NCBI RefSeq assembly: GCF_000274605.1
Contig: NZ_AKNV01000006.1
Coordinates: 496,001-560,000 of the forward strand
Source: Helicobacter pylori NQ4053
Lineage (GTDB): Bacteria; Campylobacterota; Campylobacteria; Campylobacterales; Helicobacteraceae
DNA: 64,000 bases
Direction of reading: 5' to 3'
Shown here: positions 49,338 to 58,580 of the stretch, one piece after another
Numbering within the stretch: the first letter of the stretch is position 1
How the letters are laid out: the number at the start of each line of letters is the position of its first letter
Notes under the pieces: model-generated
Told to the model about the DNA's origin: nothing
The model's input: only the letters and a program-made list of their open reading frames with translations
Database searches by the model: none
Program-made: the position numbers and the translations under genes

Positions 49338-52241
49338 TTAGGCTAATTGTTTTAGAAAAAAATCTTTTAATTCCCCTTCTTTGATCCAATCATCTCTATA
49401 ACGCTCCCCCACATCATCCTTATTTCCATAAAATTTTAAAACCACTTTGATTTTGAGATTGGGATCGTCTTTAGGGTTAAAAATTTTATCTTTAAAAAGT
49501 TTATACGCGTCTGCCTTATTTTGGTATTCAGCAATTTTAGTCCCTTTAGGATCAATGAAGCAAATGATCTGCGTGCCGCCTTTTTGCAACCAAAAGATAA
49601 AATCAGGGAAAAAGCGCCTTTCTGCAGCGTTGTCTATATAAGGGATAAACAAATTGTCTAAAGATTCATCAATCTTGCTGAACGCCCAAAAATCATAGTT
49701 TTCTTGCAGCATTTCTGTAATCTTTAACAACTCTTCTAAAAAATCGCTCTCGCTCTTTACTTTAACCACATGCTTAAGCCAATCGCAGTTTTTGGCTTTA
49801 ATGAGTGGGGTGTAGTAATGCTCTTTGAGTTTTAACAGCTCGGCATCATCAACTTTGAATGTTTTGTCTTGTTTGTGTTTTTCTGTATCATAAGGATCGA
49901 TCTCGCCTTGCGCGTTTTTTTTTCTTAAAGTTTCTTTATCCAAAGGCGCATACTCTTTCACTTCTTGGATGGTTTGAATCAATTTTTCTTTTTTATCCGC
50001 CTTAACTTTAATCCTTTTAAAATGCACGATTTTCTCATTATCTAGGGCGTTAAACTCGTCTTTAGGCACTTTTTGATTAGGGTATAGCTTGCCTTTAATT
50101 TCAGAAATCATGTAGTCTAAATCTTTATAATGCCAAGTTGGTACCTTTTTAAAATGCTCTTTTTGTATCATGTCTTTTAACAGCGTGTAATCTTTAGGGC
50201 TATAAATTTCATGCTTTAAAATAAAATGCTTTTCACTCATTAAATGAAAATACTCTTTTAAATCCTTAAAATTTTTTTTGCTCATTTTAAACGAAGCGCT
50301 TGGAGAAATTTTAAGAGCGTTGGTTTGTTCTTTTCGGTAGCAAGGCACGAATAATGCGTGTTTTATAGGCGTTTTTTCTAATTTGATTTCACGCCAAGAA
50401 CCTCTATTCTCGCCCCCATTTTCGCTCTCTTTTTGGAACTTTAAAATCGCTTCAAGGCTTGCATGGTTGGTGGGTATCACAAAAAGCGTTTCCAACATTG
50501 CAGCGTTTGGTTTCAAGTCTTTTTTAATGGCCTCATCTATGTCTAAATACGCTAACCTTTGGCGTTGGTTTTTGACGCTTTCAATCCTTACGCCCCTGCC
50601 AAAAGATTGTTTCACCAGCTTTTTAGCGTCATCATCAAGCCCTATATTTAAAAATAAAATCACGCTAGGTCTTGTGCTATCCCAGCCGGTGTCAAAAGCG
50701 CGAGACCCCACTAAAATATTGATACTGCTTTTATCAATCTGGCTGAAATAGCTCTCTTCTTTAAAGCTCAAATTCTTACTCACCACCTTCACGCTCTTTA
50801 ATTTTTCACAAATCCATTCGGTAATATCGCCTATTCTAATCAAGCAAAAGACTTTATCGCTTGTGTTGAGCTTGAAAGCGATTTCTTGGTTGTTTTTAGG
50901 GTTAATAATGACTTCAATATGCCCATTACTGGCATAAAAAACTTCTTCTTTTAAGCCTTTAAAATCCATATCGTTTAAACCCTCTTTAAAAACCTTAATC
51001 TTATAGTCTTTATTTTTATCATCGCTAAAAAGAAATTCCGGATTCTTTAATTCCTCTAATAAATCGTCTTTAGCCTTTAAAAAATCGCTTCCATCGTCGT
51101 TTTCAATCACGCGCGCTAAAGTTTTAAAAAAGATTTCCGCATCGCTGTTTTTAACATTCACAGAATGCGTGAACACGAGCATTAAAGGGTCGTAAAAATA
51201 GCTTTCTACTTTATAGCGTTTTTGCATGCCTAAAAGCAATAACGCCTTTAAAAGAGCGATCTCTTTTTCCCTGTCGTTTAAATCTTTCAATTCCTTAAAA
51301 GCGTTTAAGTTGTTTTTCTTCAATAAAACAGACTCTTTACCATAGCCAAGTTTCACCCACTCGCCCACGCTCAAATTATACACCGCAGTGATGAGATCGC
51401 TCTCTTCGGTGAAAGTGGCGCTGAAATTGAATAAAAACCCTTTTAAAGACAGCAGACTAAAGATAGCCTGTCTTTTGCTCTCAGACTTGTTCCCCTTGTG
51501 CGCTTCATCTAAAATCACATAATTTTCCCCATTATCCCAATAATCCTTATAATTTAAAAGGTTTTCCTTGCTTTCTTCATCATTCATCAAATCCGCGCGG
51601 TAATAAAAAAGAGCGATTTTTTCAAAAAAATCTTTTGGAGCGCGATGGAAATCTTTATGGGTAATCTCTTTAAGGTTTTTGAAATCAATTTGTTTGGAAA
51701 AGTCCTTACCCCGGTTGTATTTTTCAATTTCTTTTTCAAATTGCTTGATCAAATTTTCATTGGCGCTAAAAAACATGATATTTTTCTTAGGGATTAAACC
51801 CATTCCCATAGCCACGCTTAAAAGCTCTACCAGTTTGATAATGACGATCGTTTTACCGCTCCCTGTGGCCATGTAAAAGGCTAGGCGGTTGATAAAATTT
51901 TCAAAACTCACGCAATGATTTTCCACCTTAAAATGGCTCTTTAACAAAGGATTGAGTTTCTTTTTAGCGAAATCGCAATTAGCGAATGAATAATGTTTTT
52001 GATAAAATGCGTAAAATTCTTTTTTATTTTCTTTGAAATCCCTAAAATAAGCGACAAGCACTCTAAAAGCGTTGATCAAAGCTTGCTGTTGGTAATCTAA
52101 AAGCTCTTTATCGCTATCAAAGCTTTTAAAGTCTAGCATTTCTAACGGCTCGTTAATCTCGTTAGCGTTCAATTCCTCTTCAGCGAGTTTTTGAGCGACA
52201 AAAATTTCATTATCGGTGGTTAAATCTTTTTTCTTTGCCAT
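49338..52241 (-). CDS. Type III restriction enzyme, Res subunit
   Basis: 967 residues, complete. Superfamily 2 helicase motifs: FYMATGSGKTIVII (I, about 124), YVILDEAHKGNKS (II, about 247), FNFSATF (III), VGSRAFDTGWDSTRPSV (V) and KQSFGRGVRIES (VI). A C-terminal nuclease of PD-(D/E)xK type follows: RRFFPDFIFWLQKGG and CFIDPKGTK (about 879-900). It cuts DNA only with a Mod subunit. It lies 10 bases after mod. With mod off, Res alone should be inactive. Confidence 0.95.
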   Translation of the reverse strand: MAKKKDLTTDNEIFVAQKLAEEELNANEINEPLEMLDFKSFDSDKELLDYQQQALINAFRVLVAYFRDFKENKKEFYAFYQKHYSFANCDFAKKKLNPLLKSHFKVENHCVSFENFINRLAFYMATGSGKTIVIIKLVELLSVAMGMGLIPKKNIMFFSANENLIKQFEKEIEKYNRGKDFSKQIDFKNLKEITHKDFHRAPKDFFEKIALFYYRADLMNDEESKENLLNYKDYWDNGENYVILDEAHKGNKSESKRQAIFSLLSLKGFLFNFSATFTEESDLITAVYNLSVGEWVKLGYGKESVLLKKNNLNAFKELKDLNDREKEIALLKALLLLGMQKRYKVESYFYDPLMLVFTHSVNVKNSDAEIFFKTLARVIENDDGSDFLKAKDDLLEELKNPEFLFSDDKNKDYKIKVFKEGLNDMDFKGLKEEVFYASNGHIEVIINPKNNQEIAFKLNTSDKVFCLIRIGDITEWICEKLKSVKVVSKNLSFKEESYFSQIDKSSINILVGSRAFDTGWDSTRPSVILFLNIGLDDDAKKLVKQSFGRGVRIESVKNQRQRLAYLDIDEAIKKDLKPNAAMLETLFVIPTNHASLEAILKFQKESENGGENRGSWREIKLEKTPIKHALFVPCYRKEQTNALKISPSASFKMSKKNFKDLKEYFHLMSEKHFILKHEIYSPKDYTLLKDMIQKEHFKKVPTWHYKDLDYMISEIKGKLYPNQKVPKDEFNALDNEKIVHFKRIKVKADKKEKLIQTIQEVKEYAPLDKETLRKKNAQGEIDPYDTEKHKQDKTFKVDDAELLKLKEHYYTPLIKAKNCDWLKHVVKVKSESDFLEELLKITEMLQENYDFWAFSKIDESLDNLFIPYIDNAAERRFFPDFIFWLQKGGTQIICFIDPKGTKIAEYQNKADAYKLFKDKIFNPKDDPNLKIKVVLKFYGNKDDVGERYRDDWIKEGELKDFFLKQLA

Positions 52242-52251
52242 GATTTTCTCC

Positions 52252-53269
52252 TTACCAAATGAGCGCTTCTTTTAAGGCTTTTAAAATCTCTACTTCTTTA
52301 TCATTCCCTTTAAACTTCACCACCTTTTCATTGAAAAACTCCACTTTCAACCCCCATAAATTTTCTAAAGTCTCTTTAATATCCACGCCCATGTTTTCTA
52401 GCGCTTCTATATTGAGCGTGTAAGATTCGTTTTTGCATTCCACTAAATCGCTGTATTGTTCATCATACGCTAGAGATTTGTCATTGTCTTCATACTTGAT
52501 TTTTCTTAAAATCTCTTCATAGCTTTCCAATTCATAAACTTTGACTACCCCACCCCCATCAAATTCTTTAGCCGCACCGCTTTTAAAACCGCCTATAACC
52601 TTTTTAAGGCGCGGCAAAATCACGCTATCAAAATGCTCCCCCATTTCAATACCGATATACTTCCTTTTCATTTTGTGCGCCACCGCGCAAGTCGTCCCGC
52701 TCCCAGCAAAAAAGTCTAACACGAGATCGTTTTCTTGGGTAGAGATTTCTATAATGCGTTTGAGTAGGGCTTCAGGTTTGGGGTTATTAAAAACTTTATT
52801 TCCATTAAATAGTTGCTTTATTTCAGCATCTCCATTAAGATTATAACCAACTTCTGATCCGTCCCAAAAAGTTGAAGATTTTCTACCTTCGGCCACTTCT
52901 GAAAGATAGCGTTTAGCCATAGGATTTTTACCATTAAAAACTATTCTATTATTTTGTTCCATATCTTTTAATGTGCCTATTGAATAACGCCAAAAAGTCC
53001 CGCTAGGGGGAGACCAAGTTTTACCATTTAGAAAAGTATAAGGGCTAAAATTATTACCGCTTTTTGCCCACACAGGATCTAATTTGTAAAAACCATTTTC
53101 ATCTTTTAATTTATACGAATTTGATTTATCAAACGGCTCATTACTAATAAGGTTTTTAGAAAAATTTTTACAATAACATAGTATGTATTCAATATTTTTT
53201 GAAAAATTAGCAGCATCATTTTTAACTGAATGAAATTGTTTCCAACTAATACTCGCTACAAAGTTATCA
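52252..53269 (-). CDS. Type III methyltransferase Mod, C-terminal half after the switch tract
   Basis: The frame that follows the G10 tract. It starts DNFVASISWKQFHSVKND, runs through YKLDPVWAKSGNNFSPY (a GTG at 53073 is the first in-frame start there), then LKRIIEISTQENDLVLDFFAGSGTTCAVAHKM (motif I, seen in part), and ends LKALKEALIW. It contains the recognition region and the AdoMet motif, so the OFF protein cannot methylate. It lies 10 bases upstream of res. It is expected to be made only from the ON (G11 or G8) allele. Confidence 0.8.
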
Positions 53270-54692
53270 CCCCCCCCCCATTAAAGACTTCGTCCATGAG
53301 CGTTTTACAATAAGCCTGTTCGTTGTCATCAATGCTCACAAACATCACGCCTTTATCATTCAATAAGGCATGCGCAAGCTCTAGGCGGTTTTCCATCATA
53401 GCCAGCCAGCTGGAGCGTTTGAAATTATCCGCATAAACAAATTCATTGTTTTGCGTGTTGTAAGGCGGATCAATATAAATGCAATCAATGGCTTCTTTAT
53501 AGCGGTTTTTAAGGGAGTTTAGGGCTTGGTAGTTTTCGCTTTTAATGAGCGTGCCGTTGATTTCATCTTCATTGAATAAGCTTTTAACCTCTTCTTCTAA
53601 ATCTTTAAAATAAATCGTGTCTAGGGGCAAGAACTCATTTTCTAAAAGATTGTCTGTAATTTTTAAATTCAAGTCTTGCCATTCTTTAACTTGTTTGGGG
53701 TAGTTTGGGTGGTTTGTGATTTTGTTTAAATCGTAGTTTTTAGCTTTTAATTGATCTAGGCTCACGATGAAATGCGAGTTTAATACAAAACGAGGTTTGT
53801 TCCAAATCTTACAGAGTTCGTTTTCAAATTCGCTCACTAATGAAACCACTTCTAAAGCCACTTCCTTAATGGTGTTAATCTCATTAAGGCGTTTAGCATC
53901 AAATGTAGTCATTTCTTTAAAAAGGTATTCAAACAAATACAAATCCAATTGCTCTTTTAAAAACCCTTGCGCGTTTTTATGGATGAAATAATCCATGCTG
54001 CCTTGCTTTTTGAATTTGGCAAACGCTTTTTTTAGCGCTTCTTCATCAAGTTTGACGCCTTGATTGAAACATTTTTTTAGGATTTCATTCGTTTTTGTTT
54101 GAGTCCCCTTGCTGCTGAGCGTAACGCTAAAGTTTAGGGTGTTAGTTTTTGTGTCTATATCTTTTACTATACTTTTTAAATCAAAGACTAAATCCACTTT
54201 TTCATTATACTTTTTGCTTTCTAGTAAAGAAGTGTCAAAGTTAAAAAGAATGCCCTCTAATTCAAAGCAAAAATCCTTATAGATCGTTTCGCTTTTCACA
54301 TAATAAAGATCTTTAGTTTTATAAAATAAGGCGGTGTCTTTTTTAAGGGAGCATTTTTCATAATCGCTTTTGGTATAAAGGTTATCATAAAGGGGCGTGT
54401 CGTTGAAATAAATCCCTCCATTAGTGCTGAAATAACGCTTGAAAAAGCTATAGAGTTTGTCAAACAATTCTTCTTTGAGATCGTTGTTATCTTGGCATTT
54501 TGAATCAATGAGTTTTTTTAATTCTTGTTTTTTATGGTGGTAATACTGGCTTTTAGCTTTCATGAGGTTGATCATGCCACTTTTGATGGCTCTAGGGCTA
54601 GAATCTAAAAGGCTTTCTGGCTGGTCTTCAATCTTAACGCCTATGAAAAGGTTTTCTAAAACTTCATAAAATTGCACCTCGTTCGTTTTCAT
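53256..54692 (-). CDS. Type III methyltransferase Mod, N-terminal part; phase-OFF
   Basis: 478 residues from ATG at 54692 (MKTNEVQFYEVLENL, with AAGGAG seven bases upstream) to a stop 15 bases after the G10 tract. About 390 residues of charged helical sequence come before ENYQALNSLKNRYKEAIDCI and YIDPPYNTQNNEF (motif IV, about 408-411). It ends NGGGVITL. One added G makes an exact 813-codon frame through 52252. Beta-class motif order. The adjacent res at 49338 completes the system. Confidence 0.85.
   Translation of the reverse strand: MKTNEVQFYEVLENLFIGVKIEDQPESLLDSSPRAIKSGMINLMKAKSQYYHHKKQELKKLIDSKCQDNNDLKEELFDKLYSFFKRYFSTNGGIYFNDTPLYDNLYTKSDYEKCSLKKDTALFYKTKDLYYVKSETIYKDFCFELEGILFNFDTSLLESKKYNEKVDLVFDLKSIVKDIDTKTNTLNFSVTLSSKGTQTKTNEILKKCFNQGVKLDEEALKKAFAKFKKQGSMDYFIHKNAQGFLKEQLDLYLFEYLFKEMTTFDAKRLNEINTIKEVALEVVSLVSEFENELCKIWNKPRFVLNSHFIVSLDQLKAKNYDLNKITNHPNYPKQVKEWQDLNLKITDNLLENEFLPLDTIYFKDLEEEVKSLFNEDEINGTLIKSENYQALNSLKNRYKEAIDCIYIDPPYNTQNNEFVYADNFKRSSWLAMMENRLELAHALLNDKGVMFVSIDDNEQAYCKTLMDEVFNGGGVITL
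53270..53279 (-). repeat. Poly-G tract (G10 on the coding strand), phase-variation switch of mod
   Basis: Ten C on the plus strand, ten G in the mod coding strand, within ...FNGGG. G10 leads to a stop five codons later. G11 or G8 restores the frame. Confidence 0.92.
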
Positions 54693-54742
54693 TATCACGC
54701 TCCTTAAAAATATGGAAAGTATTATAACAAAGCCCACCCATT

Positions 54743-54840
54743 AAGCGCTACAATACCCCCATGCAAAAAAAGATTTTTTTACTAGAAGACGATTACCTTT
54801 TAAGCGAGAGCGTTAAGGCGTTTGGCTTGTTGAAAATTTA
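54743..54840 (+). pseudogene. Duplicated 5' fragment of crdR
   Basis: From AGCGCTACAATACCCCCATG the sequence copies the crdR leader and first codons ([17 protein letters not shown]) with a few substitutions up to about 54814. It then diverges (KAFGLLKI, stop). Only 26 codons are open. The complete crdR lies at 57939. The two copies flank the type IIS R-M genes and mark a target duplication. Confidence 0.88.
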
Positions 54841-54937
54841 GATTGCTTTGACTGACTCATTTTTTAAAATACCCCCATTTCATTGTAAAATTATCTCTGT
54901 GAAACCCGTTGAAGTTGAATAAAAGGTAAAAATAAGA

Positions 54938-55801
54938 TTGAATATCAATAAAGTGTTTTATCATAGCAGCACCAACATGAATGAAGTGCCAGATAATAGC
55001 GTGGATTTGATCATCACAAGCCCGCCTTATTTCAACATCAAAGATTACACGAAAAATGGCACACAAGATTTACAGCATTCAGCCCAACATGTTGAAGATT
55101 TAGGGGCGTTAGAAAAATATGAAGATTATCTTTTAGGTCTTTTAAAAGTTTGGCTTGAGTGCTACAGAGCGTTAAAACCCAATGGTAAGCTATGCATCAA
55201 TGTGCCTTTAATGCCCATGCTTAAAAAGGTTTTAAACACGCACTATAACCGCCATATTTTTGATTTGCATGCTGATATTCAACACTCCATTTTGCATGAT
55301 TTAAACAATACGCTAGAAAACAAGCCTAAAATGTTCTTACTGGATGTCTATATTTGGAAACGCACCAATCCTACTAAAAGATTGATGTTTGGGAGCTACC
55401 CTTATCCTAGAAATTTTTATGCGCAAAATACTATAGAATTTATCGGCGTGTTTGTCAAAGACGGCAAACCCAAACAACCCACAGAGGAGCAAAAAGAACA
55501 AAGCCAATTGACTCAAGAGGAATGGGTGGAATTTACCAAACAAATTTGGGAAATCCCAATCCCTAATAAAAACGATATTGCTTTTGGTAAGCATGCGGCT
55601 TTAATGCCGGCTGAATTAGCAAGGCGTTTGATTAGATTGTATAGTTGCGTGGGCGATGTGGTTCTAGATCCATTTAGCGGGAGCGGGACAACCTTAAGAG
55701 AAGCAAAGCTTTTAAAAAGAAATTTTATAGGTTATGAACTCTATGAAAATTATAAGCCCTTGATTGAGCAAAAATTAGGAAACTTGTTTGATTTTGAATA
55801 A
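54938..55801 (+). CDS. Type IIS DNA methyltransferase 1 (MboII/HpyAII-like)
   Basis: 287 residues from a TTG. Motif IV LIITSPPYFNIKDY (about 27-30) comes first, and motif I VVLDPFSGSGTTLREAKLL (about 243) at the C terminus, the beta order of N4-cytosine or N6-adenine enzymes; TSPPY is more usual in N4-cytosine methyltransferases. It overlaps the second methyltransferase by 14 bases. In MboII-type systems two methyltransferases modify the two strands of an asymmetric site. Specificity is inferred from the gene set, not read. Confidence 0.82.
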   Translation: MNINKVFYHSSTNMNEVPDNSVDLIITSPPYFNIKDYTKNGTQDLQHSAQHVEDLGALEKYEDYLLGLLKVWLECYRALKPNGKLCINVPLMPMLKKVLNTHYNRHIFDLHADIQHSILHDLNNTLENKPKMFLLDVYIWKRTNPTKRLMFGSYPYPRNFYAQNTIEFIGVFVKDGKPKQPTEEQKEQSQLTQEEWVEFTKQIWEIPIPNKNDIAFGKHAALMPAELARRLIRLYSCVGDVVLDPFSGSGTTLREAKLLKRNFIGYELYENYKPLIEQKLGNLFDFE

Positions 55802-56570
55802 GATTTATATAGAAGATGTTTTCACATTTTTAGACAAATTAGAAGATAAAAGCGTTGATTTAGCCATTATTGATCCCCCCTACAATCTTAAAATTGCTTC
55901 ATGGGATAGTTTTAAAAATGATGAAGAGTTTTTAACATTTTCTTACGCTTGGATTGATAAAGTGCTACCCAAAATCAAAGATACGGGGAGTTTTTATATT
56001 TTTAATACCCCCTTTAATTGCGCTTTATTTTTAGCGTATTTGCGCCATAAAAAAGCGCATTTTTTAAATTTTATCACTTGGGTTAAAAAAGATGGGTTTG
56101 CCAACGCCAAAAAGCGTTATAACCACGCGCAAGAAAGCATTTTATTTTATAGCATGCACAAGAAAAACTACACCTTTAATGCCGATGAAGTCCGCACCGC
56201 TTATGAATCCACCGAACGCATCAAACATGCTCAAAGTAAGGGGATTTTAAAAAACAACAAACGCTGGTTCCCTAACCCTAAGGGCAAATTATGCCTTGAT
56301 GTATGGGAAATCACTTCACAAAGGCATGTTGAAAAAGAGAATGGTAAAATCCTTAAGCCAAAACACCCTAGCATTAAACCTAAAGCGCTCATTGAGCGCA
56401 TGATAAAGGCTAGCTCTAATGAAAACGATTTGATTTTAGATTTGTTTAGCGGCAGTGGCATGATTAGCTTAGTGGCTAAAAGTTTGGGGCGTAATTTTAT
56501 AGGGTGTGAAACCCATGCTGAATATGTGCATGAGAGTTTAGAAATGTTTAGGTATAATGAATACAAATAA
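55788..56570 (+). CDS. Type IIS DNA adenine methyltransferase 2 (MboII/HpyAII-like)
   Basis: 260 residues from a TTG. DLAIIDPPYNLKIASWDSF (DPPY about 28) and ENDLILDLFSGSGMISLVAK (about 217) give the beta order, with DPPY pointing to N6-adenine. RYNHAQESILFYS lies between. It overlaps the first methyltransferase by 14 bases and is followed after 15 bases by the nuclease gene. The trio resembles the GAAGA-specific HpyAII system, a prediction by resemblance. Confidence 0.85.
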   Translation: MILNKIYIEDVFTFLDKLEDKSVDLAIIDPPYNLKIASWDSFKNDEEFLTFSYAWIDKVLPKIKDTGSFYIFNTPFNCALFLAYLRHKKAHFLNFITWVKKDGFANAKKRYNHAQESILFYSMHKKNYTFNADEVRTAYESTERIKHAQSKGILKNNKRWFPNPKGKLCLDVWEITSQRHVEKENGKILKPKHPSIKPKALIERMIKASSNENDLILDLFSGSGMISLVAKSLGRNFIGCETHAEYVHESLEMFRYNEYK

Positions 56571-56585
56571 AAAAGGATATTTAAC

Positions 56586-57851
56586 ATGCCAAAATTAGAA
56601 AAAATTTTGCTAGAAATCACACAGCTTGATCCTAGTAAAGAGTGTTTGAAATTCTTAGCTAATCGCATAAAAAGCTCTGATTATAGGGGCTTACACTTGT
56701 CCCAACACAATCGTTACGATCAAAATAAAATTAAAACCATTATTCAAGCTATTTTTAATGAAGTGGGAGAGGATTTTTTACAAATCCGCACCACCGATAT
56801 GAGCAAACGCCCTAGCAATATCATAGGCGAAGAGGTTTATGCAAAAGTGGTTGATAATATCTCTGAAATGCCTCAAGATAATTTAAGAAAAAAGAATCAG
56901 GTAACTCAAGATAGCTTGAGAAAAAATCTTTTTGTAGATATGCACAGAATGGGGTTGATTGAACGCTACAATAAAAATAAGGAACCTACAAACCCCTACA
57001 TCCAAAGCAATATTAAATATATCAGTTTAACTCCCTTAGCTATAGAATTTTTAAACGCGCAGGATTTGTTAAGAAAAAATTTTTGTTACACGCAAGCTTT
57101 AGAAAATCTTTTACAGGGTTTTGGGGCAGAATGCAGAGAGGTGATGATAGAGCTTGACAATCATTATTTAGACATTGAAGAAGTGATGTTTTTTGTTACG
57201 TTTTTAAATATTGAAAATTTTACTAGAAGTGAAATTATAGAATATGTTAGAGAGTATAGGAGTTTAAGCCGTATCCAAAAAGAAAAATTAAAAGAGTTAG
57301 TGCAAGACTATTGCAACCCTAACCATTTTAACGGGAACAAGTTAGACAAGAGAGACTATCATAATTGGAAAAATCAAGCCCAACAAATTTTTAGCTTGCT
57401 AGAACAAAGCGTGTTTTTTGAAACCAATAAAGAGAGGCTTATTTTAAAAACGCTCAATGAAGAAAACAAACAAAACGATAAAAAGCTCAAACGCTCCATT
57501 AAAGAAAAAGCCCTTTATTTTGAAAAACATGGCGTTAAAAAAGAAAAGGGTTTTGAGTTGCACCATATTGTGCCTTTATGTTTGGCTCGCTCTATAGAAG
57601 AGTTTGATCTTTTGGATAAATGGGAAAATTTAATCTATATTGACGCTTTTAACCATGCGAAGATATCTCAAACGCAAAATAAACATATTTGTTTGTATTT
57701 TGAAAATTGCGATGTGATTTTATCTAAAGGCTTAAAAGAAGAACAAGAAAGCCTTTATTTTACTTACATTGAAAATGTGTTATATAAACTTGATTTACAA
57801 AATGTCATGCTGGAATACAATAAAGATTTATTGCATTCTAAAAACGGCTGA
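56586..57851 (+). CDS. Type IIS restriction endonuclease (HNH, MboII/HpyAII-like)
   Basis: 421 residues. The N-terminal part is helical and charged (LSQHNRYDQNKIKTIIQAIF, RTTDMSKRPSNIIG), probably DNA recognition. The C-terminal HNH nuclease is visible as KGFELHHIVPLCLARS (about 320-335) and NLIYIDAFNHAKISQTQNKH (about 345-364). MboII and its homologues are HNH enzymes cutting outside an asymmetric site. It directly follows the two methyltransferase genes. Ribosome-binding site AAAAGGA before the ATG. Confidence 0.82.
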   Translation: MPKLEKILLEITQLDPSKECLKFLANRIKSSDYRGLHLSQHNRYDQNKIKTIIQAIFNEVGEDFLQIRTTDMSKRPSNIIGEEVYAKVVDNISEMPQDNLRKKNQVTQDSLRKNLFVDMHRMGLIERYNKNKEPTNPYIQSNIKYISLTPLAIEFLNAQDLLRKNFCYTQALENLLQGFGAECREVMIELDNHYLDIEEVMFFVTFLNIENFTRSEIIEYVREYRSLSRIQKEKLKELVQDYCNPNHFNGNKLDKRDYHNWKNQAQQIFSLLEQSVFFETNKERLILKTLNEENKQNDKKLKRSIKEKALYFEKHGVKKEKGFELHHIVPLCLARSIEEFDLLDKWENLIYIDAFNHAKISQTQNKHICLYFENCDVILSKGLKEEQESLYFTYIENVLYKLDLQNVMLEYNKDLLHSKNG

Positions 57852-57913
57852 TAAAATAAAGCGGTGTCTTTTTTAAGGGAGCGTTTTTCATAACCGCTTT
57901 TGGTATAAAGGCT
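57851..57913 (+). repeat. Copy of an internal mod segment upstream of crdR
   Basis: 63 bases that match 54321-54383, inside mod, with only four mismatches (shared core GCGGTGTCTTTTTTAAGGGA). It begins at the end of the type IIS nuclease gene and joins directly to the crdR leader. It is the right-hand remainder of the target duplication. Confidence 0.88.
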
Positions 57914-57938
57914 ATAGAATTAGCGCTACAATACCCCC

Positions 57939-58580
57939 ATGCAAAAAAAGATTTTTTTACTAGAAGACGATTACCTTTTGAGCGAGAGTATCAAGGAATT
58001 TTTAGAGCATTTGGGCTATGAAGTATTTTGCGCTTTTAACGGGAAAGAGGCTTATGAAAGGCTCTCTGTTGAGCGTTTTAACCTCTTGCTTTTAGACGTG
58101 CAAGTGCCTGAAATGAATAGTTTGGAATTGTTCAAGCGCATCAAAAACGATTTTTTAATCTCTACGCCTGTGATTTTTATCACCGCCTTACAGGATAACG
58201 CTACCTTAAAAAACGCCTTTAATTTAGGTGCGAGCGATTATTTGAAAAAGCCTTTTGATTTGGACGAATTGGAAGTGCGCATTAAAAGGTTTTTCAATGA
58301 CGATCCCATAGAAATCATGCCTAACATTTTTTACCACCAAAATTGCTTGAGTGTTAGGGGCAAAAAAGAGATCTTGCCGCCCAAAACCGCCCAACTTTTA
58401 GAATACTTTTTAGAGCATAAAGGGCAAATCATTAGCTCTCAAGCGTTAGAAAATAACTTATGGGAGCAGGCTATTGATGATTCCACCTTGCGCACTTACA
58501 TTAAGGTGTTGCGCAAGCTTTTGGGTAAAAATTGCATAGAAACGCATAAGGGGGTGGGCTATCGCTTTAACCCACTATGA
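57939..58580 (+). CDS. crdR: Copper response regulator CrdR
   Basis: 213 residues. Receiver domain with EDD near residue 9, [11 protein letters not shown] (phospho-aspartate about 52) and SDYLKKPF (conserved lysine), then an OmpR-type winged helix ([21 protein letters not shown], seen in parts). In H. pylori CrdR activates copper-resistance genes in response to copper. Its promoter region now begins with the duplicated mod fragment, so the upstream sequence may differ from strains without the insertion. The stop overlaps the crdS ATG. Confidence 0.93.
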   Translation: MQKKIFLLEDDYLLSESIKEFLEHLGYEVFCAFNGKEAYERLSVERFNLLLLDVQVPEMNSLELFKRIKNDFLISTPVIFITALQDNATLKNAFNLGASDYLKKPFDLDELEVRIKRFFNDDPIEIMPNIFYHQNCLSVRGKKEILPPKTAQLLEYFLEHKGQIISSQALENNLWEQAIDDSTLRTYIKVLRKLLGKNCIETHKGVGYRFNPL

